A stretch of 64,000 nt of DNA from assembly GCF_017877055.1 (NCBI RefSeq), contig NZ_JAGIPG010000001.1, forward strand, positions 1,736,001-1,800,000, read 5' to 3'. Shown one piece after another: positions 42,230 through 50,927 of this stretch. Under the pieces are notes generated by a model that ran no database searches, was not told the DNA's origin, and worked only from the letters and a program-made list of their open reading frames with translations. How positions within the stretch are numbered: position 1 is the stretch's first letter; each line of letters opens with the position of its first letter. The stretch is from Neorhizobium galegae. GTDB taxonomy: Bacteria; Pseudomonadota; Alphaproteobacteria; Rhizobiales; Rhizobiaceae. Position numbers and translations under genes: made by a program.

Positions 42230-42910
42230 CTAGCCCTTGAGGCGGACCGAAAGCCGCCCGTCCTCGCCGATATGCGGCACCACATCGAGGTAGCCGGGTA
42301 TTTTCGAATGCCCGGTTTCAATCGGGTGGGAATGGGTGGCGGTGATGACCATGACGTCGGCGCCGGCTGCCTCGCCCGCCTGGATGCCCGCAGGCACGTC
42401 CTCGAATACCAGCACGTCCGACGGGCTTACCCCGAGCCGTTCCGCGCCGAGGATATAACCTTGCGGATTGGGCTTGCCGACGGTGACGTCTTCAGCGGTC
42501 ACCATGTAGCGCGGCTGCGGAATGCCGGCTGCGGCAAGCCGCACTTTGGCGAGCTCGATCGGCGACGACGTGACGATCGCCCACCGCTCCGGCGGCAGCG
42601 CGGAGAGAAATTCCACCGCGCCGGGGATGGGCACGACCCCTTCGACATCCTCGATCTCGCCGCGCAGGATCCCCTCGGCTTCGGCGGCCGGATCGATGCC
42701 GGGCAGGTTCAGTGCGCTGATCGTGTCGATCCCGCGCTTGCCATGCATGGTCGGCAGGAACGCCTCCACGTCGAAACCCATCTTTGCCGCCCAGCGTCCC
42801 CAGACTCGTTCGGCGGATGCGATCGAATTCAGGATCGTGCCGTCCATGTCGAACAGGAATGCGGCATAGGTCTTTTCGGGAAGGGAGAGTTCGGCGGCAG
42901 GAAGAGGCAC
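42230..42910 (-). CDS. HAD-superfamily phosphatase (beta-PGM/sugar phosphatase-like)
   Basis: The 226-residue protein has the HAD motifs FLFDMDGTILNS (nucleophile Asp), VTSSP, the Lys in GKPNPQGYILGAERLG and VFEDVPAGIQAGEAAG. The cap domain between motifs 1 and 2 is of the helical type found in sugar-phosphate phosphatases such as YfbT/GPP. GTG 42910 is chosen as start because AAAGGAATTTTCC stands before it; the ATG further upstream gives a longer, unlikely N-terminus. It converges with the APC permease (3-base gap). Confidence 0.88.
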   Translation of the reverse strand: MPLPAAELSLPEKTYAAFLFDMDGTILNSIASAERVWGRWAAKMGFDVEAFLPTMHGKRGIDTISALNLPGIDPAAEAEGILRGEIEDVEGVVPIPGAVEFLSALPPERWAIVTSSPIELAKVRLAAAGIPQPRYMVTAEDVTVGKPNPQGYILGAERLGVSPSDVLVFEDVPAGIQAGEAAGADVMVITATHSHPIETGHSKIPGYLDVVPHIGEDGRLSVRLKG

Positions 42911-43027
42911 GGAAAATTCCTTTGGCGTCGCATTCCGACTCGGGAGATGGCCGGAACTACCCTTTCCGAGTAGATGCAATGATGCGGAAAGGCAATTCCT
43001 CCCAAAGAACCTCCGATCCGGGGGACG

Positions 43028-43174
43028 CTATTTCGATCGCGAACGCAGGAATTGGGAGACAGCGACGCCGATCGCGATGCCGACGGCAAAACCGATACCA
43101 ATGTTGTCGAAAACGGCTGTCCCGAGCACTGTGCCAAGCCCGACGCCGACGGCTATTCCTGTCGCAATGGTCAT
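43028..43174 (-). CDS. 48-residue Gly-rich small membrane protein
   Basis: This short frame encodes MTIATGIAVGVGLGTVLGTA, a central VFDN turn, and a second Gly/Ile/Val repeat (IGIGFAVGIAIGVAVSQF) ending in a basic tail. Two glycine-zipper-like hydrophobic halves suggest a small membrane or lipid-binding protein. Codon use is like that of neighbours and the regular spacing of Gly is unlikely by chance. There is no strong ribosome binding site. Similar short Gly-zipper proteins are frequent in rhizobia. It sits between the HAD gene and the SDR gene. Confidence 0.6.
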   Translation of the reverse strand: MTIATGIAVGVGLGTVLGTAVFDNIGIGFAVGIAIGVAVSQFLRSRSK

Positions 43175-43278
43175 GGTTCGACCATCGCGTCTTCAGATGG
43201 CGAGAGTTTGTCGGGCGTCCTTGTCTTCGCGCCTCGAAGCGTTAGAACTTGGCGACCAAGCCGGACAAGGAGGGTGTT

Positions 43279-44049
43279 TTGGCCGAAATTTCTATAACGC
43301 ACGCGGATCTGGCCGATCGTGGCGTGCTGATCACCGGGGGTGGTTCTGGAATCGGCGCGGCCCTGGTCGAAGGTTTTGCAGCGCAGGGCGCCAAAGTCGC
43401 ATTCATCGACATCGCGGACGAACCGAGCCGCGAGCTGGCCGAACGGCTCTCACAATCCGCCCGCCATCCGGTCCTCTATCTGAAGGCCGATCTGCGCAAC
43501 GTCGCGGAAACGAAAGCCGCCGTCGACAGGGCTGCGCAAGAACTCGGGTCGCTCTCGGTGCTGGTCAACAATGCCGGCTGGGACGACCGCCATGAATTCG
43601 AGACGGTGACCGAGGAATATTGGGACAATGCCCAGGCGATCAACATCAAGCAGATGTTCTTCGTCTCGCAGGCGGCGGTCCCGTACCTGCGCAAGGCCGG
43701 CGGCGGAGCCGTCGTCAATTTCTCCTCGATCGCCTATCTGCTCAACATGGGCGGGCTGCCCGCCTATGCGACCGCCAAGGCCGGGATCATCGGCCTGACC
43801 AAGAGCCTCGCTGGAAAGCTCGGGCCGGAAAACATCCGCGTCAACGCCATCCTGCCGGGCATGATCGTCACCGAACGGCAGAAGAAACTCTGGTTGAATG
43901 ACGACAGCATCACGGCGATGGTCGCGCGCCAGTCCCTGAAGCGGGTGCTGGTGGCTGAAGACCTGGTCGGCCCCTGCCTGTTCCTCGCCTCGGACGCTTC
44001 CGCGGCCATGACGGCCCAGACCCTGATCATCGATGGCGGCGCTCTCTGA
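43279..44049 (+). CDS. Short-chain dehydrogenase/reductase
   Basis: The 256-residue protein is a classical SDR: cofactor loop ITGGGSGIGAAL, NNAGWDD, the catalytic Ser in VVNFSSIAYL and YATAKAG with Tyr and Lys, and a C-terminal segment DGGAL. The acidic residue at the end of the second strand (FIDIADEPS) indicates NAD preference. The start is most likely the TTG at 43279, 6 bases after a perfect AAGGAGG; a TTG at 43249 has no such site. Sugar or polyol dehydrogenase activity is probable. A bidirectional terminator follows. Confidence 0.9.
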   Translation: MAEISITHADLADRGVLITGGGSGIGAALVEGFAAQGAKVAFIDIADEPSRELAERLSQSARHPVLYLKADLRNVAETKAAVDRAAQELGSLSVLVNNAGWDDRHEFETVTEEYWDNAQAINIKQMFFVSQAAVPYLRKAGGGAVVNFSSIAYLLNMGGLPAYATAKAGIIGLTKSLAGKLGPENIRVNAILPGMIVTERQKKLWLNDDSITAMVARQSLKRVLVAEDLVGPCLFLASDASAAMTAQTLIIDGGAL

Positions 44050-44071
44050 CGCAGGTCACGCAAAACAAAGA

Positions 44072-44118
44072 CCCAAACCAATCGAGCGAATCCAGAGGGT
44101 TCGCTCTATTGGTTTGGG
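44072..44118. terminator. Bidirectional terminator between SDR and RND pump genes
   Basis: Arms of 22 bases (CCCAAACCAATCGAGCGAAT... at 44072-44093 against 44097-44118) pair with only two mismatches around AGA. It lies between convergent genes and has A- and T-rich flanks, fitting a terminator for both. Confidence 0.75.
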
Positions 44119-44177
44119 CACAAAAATACCGCGCGGGTTCCCGGTGGAAAGAACCCGCGCGGCGCCGGAGGTAGACC

Positions 44178-47100
44178 TTACTCCGCTGGAGAGAGAGCGG
44201 GAGCCGCCTCCTCCGTACCGTGCTGCCGCAGGGGGCGGCTGCCGGTAAGCAAACGTGCCAGCATGTAGAAGACCGGCGTCATGAAGATGCCGAAGAACGT
44301 CACGCCGATCATGCCGGAGAACACCGCGATACCCATGGCGGAGCGCATTTCCGCACCCGCACCGGTCGATACGACGAGCGGTACGACACCCATGATGAAG
44401 GCCATGGACGTCATTAGGATCGGACGCAGGCGCAGCCGGCTTGCCTCAACCGCCGCCTGGAACGGCGTCCTCCCCTGGAACTCCAGTTCCCGGGCGAATT
44501 CCACGATCAGGATCGCGTTCTTCGCCGAGAGACCCACAAGGACCACGAGCCCGATCTGGGTGAAGATGTTGTTGTCTCCACCGGTGAGCCAGACCCCGGT
44601 CAAGGCGGCAAGGACACCCATCGGCACGATCATGATGATCGCGAGCGGCAGCGTCAGGCTCTCATACTGGGCAGCGAGCACGAGGTAGACAAGCAGCAGC
44701 GCCAGCGGAAAGACCACGATGCTGGAATTGCCGGCGAGGATCTGCTGGTAGGTCAGGTCCGTCCATTCGTAGTCGATCCCCGAAGGCAACGTCTCCGCCA
44801 TGATCTTTTCGATCGCGGCCTGGGCCTGGCCCGACGAGAACCCCGGTGCCGGCCCGCCATTGATATCGGCGGAGAGGAAGCCGTTGTAGCGCGTCGTGCG
44901 TTCCGGACCGGTCTGGGCGTCCACCTTCAGGAGGGCCGAAAGCGGGATCATCTGGCCGGACTGCGAACGGACCTTCAACTGGCCGATATCCTCCGGCTTG
45001 GCACGGAATTGCGCATCCGCCTGCACCCGGACGCTGTAGGTGCGGCCGAAAGCGTTGAAGTCGTTGACATAGAGCGAACCCAGATAGACCTGCAGCGTTT
45101 CGAAGACGTCGGTTACCGAAACGCCGAGCTGTTCTGCCTTGGCGCGGTCAAGATCGGCATAGAGCTGCGGCACGTTGATCTGGAAGCTTGAGAAGATGCC
45201 GGCGAGTTCCGGCGTCTGGTAGGCCTTGGCGATAGCCGCCTTGGCTGCCTCGTCGAGCGTCTGGTTGCCCAAGCCCGCGCGATCCTCGATCTGCAGCTTG
45301 AAACCACCCGTCTGGCCGAGGCCATTGACCGGCGGCGGCGGGAACATGGCGATGAACGCATCCTGGATGCCGGCATACTTCTGGTTCAGGGCCATGGCGA
45401 TGGCACCACCCGAAAGCTCCGGCGTCTCGCGCTTCTCGAAATCGTCGAGCACCGCGAAGACGATGCCGGCGTTCGAGCCGATCGTGAAGCCGTTGATCGA
45501 CAGGCCCGGGAAGGCGATCGCATGTTCGACGCCCGGCTGTGCCAGGGCAATGTCGCTCATCCGCTTGATCACGTCTTCTGTGCGGTCGAGGGTCGCGCCG
45601 TCCGGAAGCTGAGCGAAGCCGATCAGGTACTGTTTGTCCTGTGCCGGTACGAAACCACCCGGCACCGCGTTGAACATGCTGTAGGTCATCGCGACAAGCG
45701 CGAGGTAGATGATCATCACCAGGCTCTTGCGGGAAAGCAGTCCGCCGACCGTGCGTCCGTAGCCGTTCGAGGCGGCGCCGAAGGCGCGGTTGAAGCCGCG
45801 GAAGAACCAGCCGAAGATCGCGTCCATGAACCGCGTCAGCCAGTCCTTCTTGGCGTGATGGTCCTTCAGCAGAAGGGCTGCCAGCGCCGGCGACAGGGTG
45901 AGCGAATTGAGCGCGGAGATGACCGTCGAAATCGCGATCGTCAGTGCGAACTGCCGGTAGAACTGGCCGGAGAGGCCGCTGATGAAGGCGAGCGGCACGA
46001 AGACCGCGACCAGAACCAGCGCGATCGCGATGATCGGGCCGGACACTTCCTTCATGGCGCGATAGGTCGCGTCGCGGGGGCTAAGGCCGTTCTCGATATT
46101 GCGTTCGACGTTTTCGACCACGACGATCGCATCGTCGACGACGATACCGATCGCCAGCACCAACCCGAACAACGTCAATGCGTTGATCGAGAAGCCGAAG
46201 GCGTACATCACCGCGAACGTACCGATGATCGAGACTGGAACGGCAATCAGAGGAATGATCGAGGCGCGCCAGGTTTGCAGGAAGAGGATGACGACGAGAA
46301 CGACAAGCGCGATCGCTTCAAGCAAGGTCTCGATGACCTTCTCGATCGAGGCGCGCACGAACTTGGTCGTATCGTAGACGATCTCGTATTTGACCCCTTC
46401 CGGCATCGCCTTCTGAAGTTCATCCATCGTCGCACGGACGTTGTCGGCAATCTCGATCGCGTTGGAACCGGGCGCCTGAAGAACGGCAACGGCGACAGCC
46501 GGCTGGCCGTCGAGCAGCGAGCGCAGGGTATAATCGGCCGCGCCGAGTTCGATACGGGCGACGTCGCGCAACCGCGTGATCTCGCCGTTTTCACCACTCT
46601 TGACGATGATGTTGCCGAATTCCTCCGGGGTGCGCAGGCGCCCCTGGGCATTCACGTTGAGCTGCAGATCGACACCGGGCCGGCTGGGCGACGCGCCGAT
46701 AATGCCGGCGGCGGCCTGGACGTTCTGGCTCCGGATCGCGTTCGAGATGTCGCTTGCGGCAAGCGAATGTTCGGCCGCCTTCTGCGGGTCGATCCAGACA
46801 CGCATCGAATAGTCGCCGGCGCCGAATACCTGAACCTGTCCGACGCCCTGGATGCGGGTGAGCCTGTCCTTGACGTTCAGCGTCGCATAGTTGCGCAGGT
46901 AGGTGATATCGTAGCGGTCGGAGACGAGATTGACGACCATGATGAAGTCGGGCGAGCTCTTGACGGTCGTGACGCCGAGCGCACGCACTTCCGCCGGCAG
47001 GCGCGGTTCCGCTTGGCTGACGCGATTCTGCACCAGCTGCTGCGCCTTGTCGGGATCGGTGCCGAGCTTGAAAGTGACGGTGAGCGTCAGTACGCCGTCA

Positions 47101-47357
47101 GACGTTGCCTGGCTCGACATGTAGAGCATGTCCTCGACGCCGTTCACCTGCTCTTCGAGCGGCGTTGCGACGGTCTCGGCGATGACGGTCGGGTTGGCGC
47201 CAGGATAGACGGCGCGCACGACGATCGATGGCGGCACGACTTCCGGATATTCGGAAATCGGCAGCGACCGCATGCCGATCAAGCCTGCGATCACGATGAG
47301 GATCGACAGCACGGCCGCAAAGACCGGTCTGTCGATGAAAAACCTGGAAATATTCAT
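44178..47357 (-). CDS. RND multidrug efflux pump, inner-membrane transporter (MexF/AcrB type)
   Basis: The 1059-residue protein starts MNISRFFIDRPVFAAVLSIL, the usual beginning of HAE1-type RND pumps, and has GLVLAIGIVVDDAIVVVENV with the proton-relay Asp pair in helix 4, and GLSAKNAILIVEFARELE in helix 10-11. It drives drug or solvent export by proton influx. The start ATG 47357 is preceded by GGAGAGAGGG; an upstream extension is rejected. The adaptor gene lies 130 bases upstream on the same strand. No outer-membrane channel gene is present, so it must use one encoded elsewhere. Confidence 0.95.
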   Translation of the reverse strand: MNISRFFIDRPVFAAVLSILIVIAGLIGMRSLPISEYPEVVPPSIVVRAVYPGANPTVIAETVATPLEEQVNGVEDMLYMSSQATSDGVLTLTVTFKLGTDPDKAQQLVQNRVSQAEPRLPAEVRALGVTTVKSSPDFIMVVNLVSDRYDITYLRNYATLNVKDRLTRIQGVGQVQVFGAGDYSMRVWIDPQKAAEHSLAASDISNAIRSQNVQAAAGIIGASPSRPGVDLQLNVNAQGRLRTPEEFGNIIVKSGENGEITRLRDVARIELGAADYTLRSLLDGQPAVAVAVLQAPGSNAIEIADNVRATMDELQKAMPEGVKYEIVYDTTKFVRASIEKVIETLLEAIALVVLVVILFLQTWRASIIPLIAVPVSIIGTFAVMYAFGFSINALTLFGLVLAIGIVVDDAIVVVENVERNIENGLSPRDATYRAMKEVSGPIIAIALVLVAVFVPLAFISGLSGQFYRQFALTIAISTVISALNSLTLSPALAALLLKDHHAKKDWLTRFMDAIFGWFFRGFNRAFGAASNGYGRTVGGLLSRKSLVMIIYLALVAMTYSMFNAVPGGFVPAQDKQYLIGFAQLPDGATLDRTEDVIKRMSDIALAQPGVEHAIAFPGLSINGFTIGSNAGIVFAVLDDFEKRETPELSGGAIAMALNQKYAGIQDAFIAMFPPPPVNGLGQTGGFKLQIEDRAGLGNQTLDEAAKAAIAKAYQTPELAGIFSSFQINVPQLYADLDRAKAEQLGVSVTDVFETLQVYLGSLYVNDFNAFGRTYSVRVQADAQFRAKPEDIGQLKVRSQSGQMIPLSALLKVDAQTGPERTTRYNGFLSADINGGPAPGFSSGQAQAAIEKIMAETLPSGIDYEWTDLTYQQILAGNSSIVVFPLALLLVYLVLAAQYESLTLPLAIIMIVPMGVLAALTGVWLTGGDNNIFTQIGLVVLVGLSAKNAILIVEFARELEFQGRTPFQAAVEASRLRLRPILMTSMAFIMGVVPLVVSTGAGAEMRSAMGIAVFSGMIGVTFFGIFMTPVFYMLARLLTGSRPLRQHGTEEAAPALSPAE

Positions 47358-47487
47358 GTCAAAGCCCTCTCTCCGGGGTTGAACAAGAGGCGAAACGGCC
47401 CCGGCTCGCGGCCGACAAGGCCGCAAGCTCCACGAACCGGAACTGGATGAGTGTTGGAAAGCGGCGGACTAGCCGCCGCTCAGAGCA

Positions 47488-48672
47488 TTACTTGTTGGCG
47501 ACCTTCGCCTCTTCCTGGGGCTGGACAACCGCGCCCGGACGGATGCGCTGCAGGCCGTTGACGACGATCCGGTCGCCCGGATTGAGGCCCTTCTCGACGA
47601 TCCGCATGCCATCGACCGCCGTGCCCAGCTCCACCTGCCGGTACGCAACGGTATTGGCCGCATCGACCACGAAGACGAACTTCTTGTCCTGGTCGGTGCC
47701 GACGGCCTTTTCGCTGACCATCAGGTGATCCTGCGCCTTCGGCTGGCCCATGCGGACCCGCACGAACTGGCCCGGGATCAGCTTGCCGCCCGGATTGTCG
47801 AAGACGGCGCGCACGCGGATCGTGCCGCTCGAGGCGTTCACTTCGTTGTCGATGAGCTGCAGCTTGCCGCGGATCGGGGTGCCGTTGGCGGCGAGCGTGC
47901 TCACCTCGACCGGTACCTGTTCGATCGCCGGCACGCCATCGACGAGCGGAAGGTCGGCGAGCGTACGGGACACCAGTTCTTCACCGGCATCGAAGCTCGC
48001 ATAGATCGGATCGGCGGAAACCAGCGTCGTCAGCGGTGCGGAGGCGGAACCTGCCGCGACCAGATTGCCGACCGTGATCTCCAGCCTGCCGGCCCGGCCG
48101 GCGATCGGTGCCCGGATCTCGGTATAGTCGAGATTGAGCTGCGCCGTCTTCAATGCCGCTTTGGCGGACTGGAGATTGGCCAGCGCCTCGCTCTGGGCGC
48201 TCTGGCGCTGGGCAAGATCGCTCTGAGAGATGGTATTCTTGGAAACGAGGTTCTTACCGCGATCGAGTTCGGTATTGGCAAGTTCGACCCTCGCCTGCGC
48301 CGAGGCCACCTGGCCTTCGGCCTGAGCGACCGCCGCCTGGTAGGGCTCCGGATCGATGCTGACGAGCAGGTCGCCCTGCTTCACCAACCCGCCTTCGCGG
48401 AAATGTACCGACTGGATGGTGCCGGTGACCCGCGGCCGGACCTGGACGCGGTCCACGGCTTCCAACCGTCCGGAAAACTCCTGCCAGGTGGAAACGTTGC
48501 GCGGCTCGACGGTGGCGACCGTCACGGGGACGGCCGGAGCCGCAGCAGCAGCCGTCGCAGGCGCGGCATGGGCGCCCTGCGGCAGATCGAGATAAACCGA
48601 GGCGCCGGCAATCAGTGCAGCCGTGCTCAATCCAGTGCCCCAAAGGGCCCAGCTTTTGATCTTCGATGTCAT
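47488..48672 (-). CDS. RND efflux periplasmic adaptor (MexE/AcrA type)
   Basis: The 394-residue protein has an N-terminal membrane anchor/signal helix (WALWGTGLSTAALIAGASVY), a lipoyl-like half (VQVRPRVTGTIQSVHFREGG), a coiled-coil hairpin (about 100-175), the second lipoyl half (LDYTEIRAPIAGRAG) and beta-barrel and membrane-proximal domains. It links the pump to an outer-membrane channel. GGAGACTACAG precedes the ATG. The gene lies between an esterase-like gene (33-base gap) and the pump gene, forming one operon. Confidence 0.93.
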   Translation of the reverse strand: MTSKIKSWALWGTGLSTAALIAGASVYLDLPQGAHAAPATAAAAAPAVPVTVATVEPRNVSTWQEFSGRLEAVDRVQVRPRVTGTIQSVHFREGGLVKQGDLLVSIDPEPYQAAVAQAEGQVASAQARVELANTELDRGKNLVSKNTISQSDLAQRQSAQSEALANLQSAKAALKTAQLNLDYTEIRAPIAGRAGRLEITVGNLVAAGSASAPLTTLVSADPIYASFDAGEELVSRTLADLPLVDGVPAIEQVPVEVSTLAANGTPIRGKLQLIDNEVNASSGTIRVRAVFDNPGGKLIPGQFVRVRMGQPKAQDHLMVSEKAVGTDQDKKFVFVVDAANTVAYRQVELGTAVDGMRIVEKGLNPGDRIVVNGLQRIRPGAVVQPQEEAKVANK

Positions 48673-48705
48673 CTGTAGTCTCCTTACGGCCTTGGGAGTT
48701 AGCCG

Positions 48706-49527
48706 TTATTTACCTTCAAATATGCTATGCTTCGGACTTAATTCTTGGACGAAATCGGTGAATTCGGCACAGAGCGCCTTCATCCACTCGCCGTCTCCTT
48801 CTCTATAAATACCCGTCCAGCCGCAGCTGGCCGGGAAAATCTTCTGCCTGACCGAAACGCCGGCCTCACTCAGACGCGCCGCATAACCGAGCGTTTCATC
48901 GCGCAGCGGATCGTCTTCCGATGTCACGACGAGCGCCGGCGCGACACCCGAAAGCCGCGAACAGAGACAGGGTGCCGCATAGGGATGCTGGAACCCGCAA
49001 TGAGAACCGAGATAATGGCTCCAGCCTTCCGCCCAGCGTTCGCCCATGCCGATCGCGTCCGCCTTGCGGAAAGACTGCGTCGTCATCATCGGGTCGATCA
49101 TCGGCGACAGCAGGATCTGGCCGCTCAGTTCGCCCGGCATCAGGTCGCGCGCCTTCAGCGCCACGCCCGCTGCGACATTGCCGCCCGCCTCGTCACCCGC
49201 GACGAAAAGCAGGGACTTCGCGCTGCCGAACTGCTTGCGCCGGCCGGCCAGGCACTGAAGCGCCGCAAATGCGCATTCCATCGCTTGCGGAAACATGTTT
49301 TGCGAGACGCTGCTGTAATCAGCTTCGAGTACCACGGCCCCGGATTCGGCCAGTGCTTTTGCAACTGGACGTTCGTTTTCGCCGCGCTGCTCATTGAGAA
49401 ACGCCCCGCCACGCAGATAAAGAACCAGCGGCGGAGCCTTGGCCTTGGCGGCTCCTTCGTAGACACGCATCGGCACAGCCGGCAAAGCCGACTTGTCAAA
49501 TGCGATGTTTTCCCACTGCGCGGTCAT
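48706..49527 (-). CDS. Alpha/beta-hydrolase (HSL-like) pseudoenzyme heading the RND operon
   Basis: The 273-residue protein follows the hormone-sensitive-lipase layout but its key residues are changed: the oxyanion motif HGGGF reads RGGAF (YLRGGAFL), the nucleophile motif GDSAGGN reads GDEAGGN with Glu in place of Ser, and the expected HGF/HGW near the C-terminus reads CGW. Only the Asp of SEDDPLRDE remains. It should not hydrolyse esters and may bind a ligand instead. ATG 49527 has GAGGAATTTTCA upstream. It is the first gene of the RND operon and divergent from a LysR gene. Confidence 0.85.
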   Translation of the reverse strand: MTAQWENIAFDKSALPAVPMRVYEGAAKAKAPPLVLYLRGGAFLNEQRGENERPVAKALAESGAVVLEADYSSVSQNMFPQAMECAFAALQCLAGRRKQFGSAKSLLFVAGDEAGGNVAAGVALKARDLMPGELSGQILLSPMIDPMMTTQSFRKADAIGMGERWAEGWSHYLGSHCGFQHPYAAPCLCSRLSGVAPALVVTSEDDPLRDETLGYAARLSEAGVSVRQKIFPASCGWTGIYREGDGEWMKALCAEFTDFVQELSPKHSIFEGK

Positions 49528-49632
49528 TGAAAATTCCTCGGACAAACCCCTAGTAAAAGCGGGGTACTTGCCGTCAATCTTGAACCTGATATTATTATTC
49601 GGGTGAAAACACACAAGTTCACGGCATTCGAC

Positions 49633-49661
49633 AACACTATTCCATATTTCGGAACAATGTT
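49633..49661. promoter_or_regulatory. LysR-type palindrome between efflux operon and regulator
   Basis: AACACTATTCC (49633-49643) and GGAACAATGTT (49651-49661) pair at 9 of 11 positions across a 7-base AT-rich spacer. Size, symmetry and location just before the divergent LysR gene fit the regulator's own binding site, from which it would control itself and the efflux operon. Confidence 0.55.
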
Positions 49662-49684
49662 GCGGCGCAGCAGGAATCAAGACA

Positions 49685-50620
49685 ATGGATCAGCTTTCGG
49701 CAATGCGCGTATTCGTCCGCGTCGTGGAAACCGGTAATTTCACCCGGGCTGCGGCGACCCTCAATATGCCCAAAACGACGGTGACCAATCTCGTCCAGAG
49801 CCTCGAGAGCCATCTGCGCACGACGCTGCTCAACCGGACGACCCGCAAGGTGATGGTGACGACCGACGGCGCGCTCTACTATGAGCGGGCGATGCAGATA
49901 ATCTCCGAACTTGACGAACTCGACGGCAGCATGTCGAATTCGCAGAGCCAGCCGTCCGGGCGGCTGCGGGTGGAAATGGCCGGCGCCTTTGCCGATTTGC
50001 TGGTGATTCCGAACTTATGCGATTTCCATACCCGTTTTCCGCAAATCAGGCTCGATATCGGCGTCGGCGACCGGCTGGTCGATTATATCGCCGAAAACGT
50101 CGACTGCGCTCTGCGCGCCGGCACCCTGACCGACCAGTCGCTGATTGCCCGCAAGGTCGGTGAGATCAGCATGTCAGCCTATGCGGCACCGCTCTACATC
50201 CGCAAATTCGGCGCACCTGAACGCCCGCAGGATCTGGAGGAAGACCATCTAGCGGTCGGTTACCTGAATGCCCAGTCCAGCCGGGTGAGGTCACTGGAAT
50301 TCCATCGGGACGATGAAACCGTGGAAATCACCCCCCGTTACGTGGTCTCAGTCAACGATGCCCGGACCTACGTGAACGCGGCCATATCCGGCATGGGTAT
50401 CGCGCAATCGCCCCGATTCATGGTCAAGGAGGCGGTGGAGAAGGGCGAACTTGTCGAAGTGCTCTCCGACTGGCACTGCGGATCCCTGCCCCTCTACATC
50501 GTCTATCCGCAAACCCGCCACCTCTCCAACAAGGTGCGGGTCTTCGTCGATTGGCTTGCCAAGCTGGTTCAGAACCTCAAGGTCGAGGAAAGCCGCGAGC
50601 AGATGCGCAAGGCAAGTTAG
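49685..50620 (+). CDS. LysR-family regulator of the efflux operon
   Basis: The 311-residue protein has the LysR helix-turn-helix (AMRVFVRVVETGNFTRAAAT and MPKTTVTNLVQSLE) and the CrgA-like effector domain (SGRLRVEMAGAFADLLVIPN). It is transcribed away from the RND operon with a 157-base shared region containing a palindrome. This gene arrangement is typical of LysR activators of efflux pumps such as MexT. Inducer unknown; the esterase-like protein encoded first in the operon might alter or bind it. Confidence 0.92.
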   Translation: MDQLSAMRVFVRVVETGNFTRAAATLNMPKTTVTNLVQSLESHLRTTLLNRTTRKVMVTTDGALYYERAMQIISELDELDGSMSNSQSQPSGRLRVEMAGAFADLLVIPNLCDFHTRFPQIRLDIGVGDRLVDYIAENVDCALRAGTLTDQSLIARKVGEISMSAYAAPLYIRKFGAPERPQDLEEDHLAVGYLNAQSSRVRSLEFHRDDETVEITPRYVVSVNDARTYVNAAISGMGIAQSPRFMVKEAVEKGELVEVLSDWHCGSLPLYIVYPQTRHLSNKVRVFVDWLAKLVQNLKVEESREQMRKAS

Positions 50621-50927
50621 GCGCCACTTACCAATGAGGCGACGACCCTCAGTCGTTGCCTCACCAAAACCGCGCATGCCCTGAACGCGATCCAGCCTTC
50701 GTCGAGGCCGCCGGAAGAGTTGCCACGTCTTGCCGTCGACCCTGACCGGCTTTCGGGGCCCCCGCCGGGTACGCGATTCCTGAGCGGCCCGCCGCGAGAG
50801 ACGAGAATTCCGCCAGGGCGGTAAAGCGGCCAAAAAATCATGCTCTCCGCGCAGGAATTTATGCCTCGACACGTACGGGGATGATAAAGCCTTGGGGAGT
50901 TTGTTCGATGATTGGAATACCGACAGC
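50621..50927. other. Intergenic region, no gene recognised
   Basis: About 300 bases between the LysR gene and the MFS gene. No open frame on either strand looks like a protein. The promoter for the MFS gene must lie here, but I see no strong -35/-10 pair. Confidence 0.5.
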
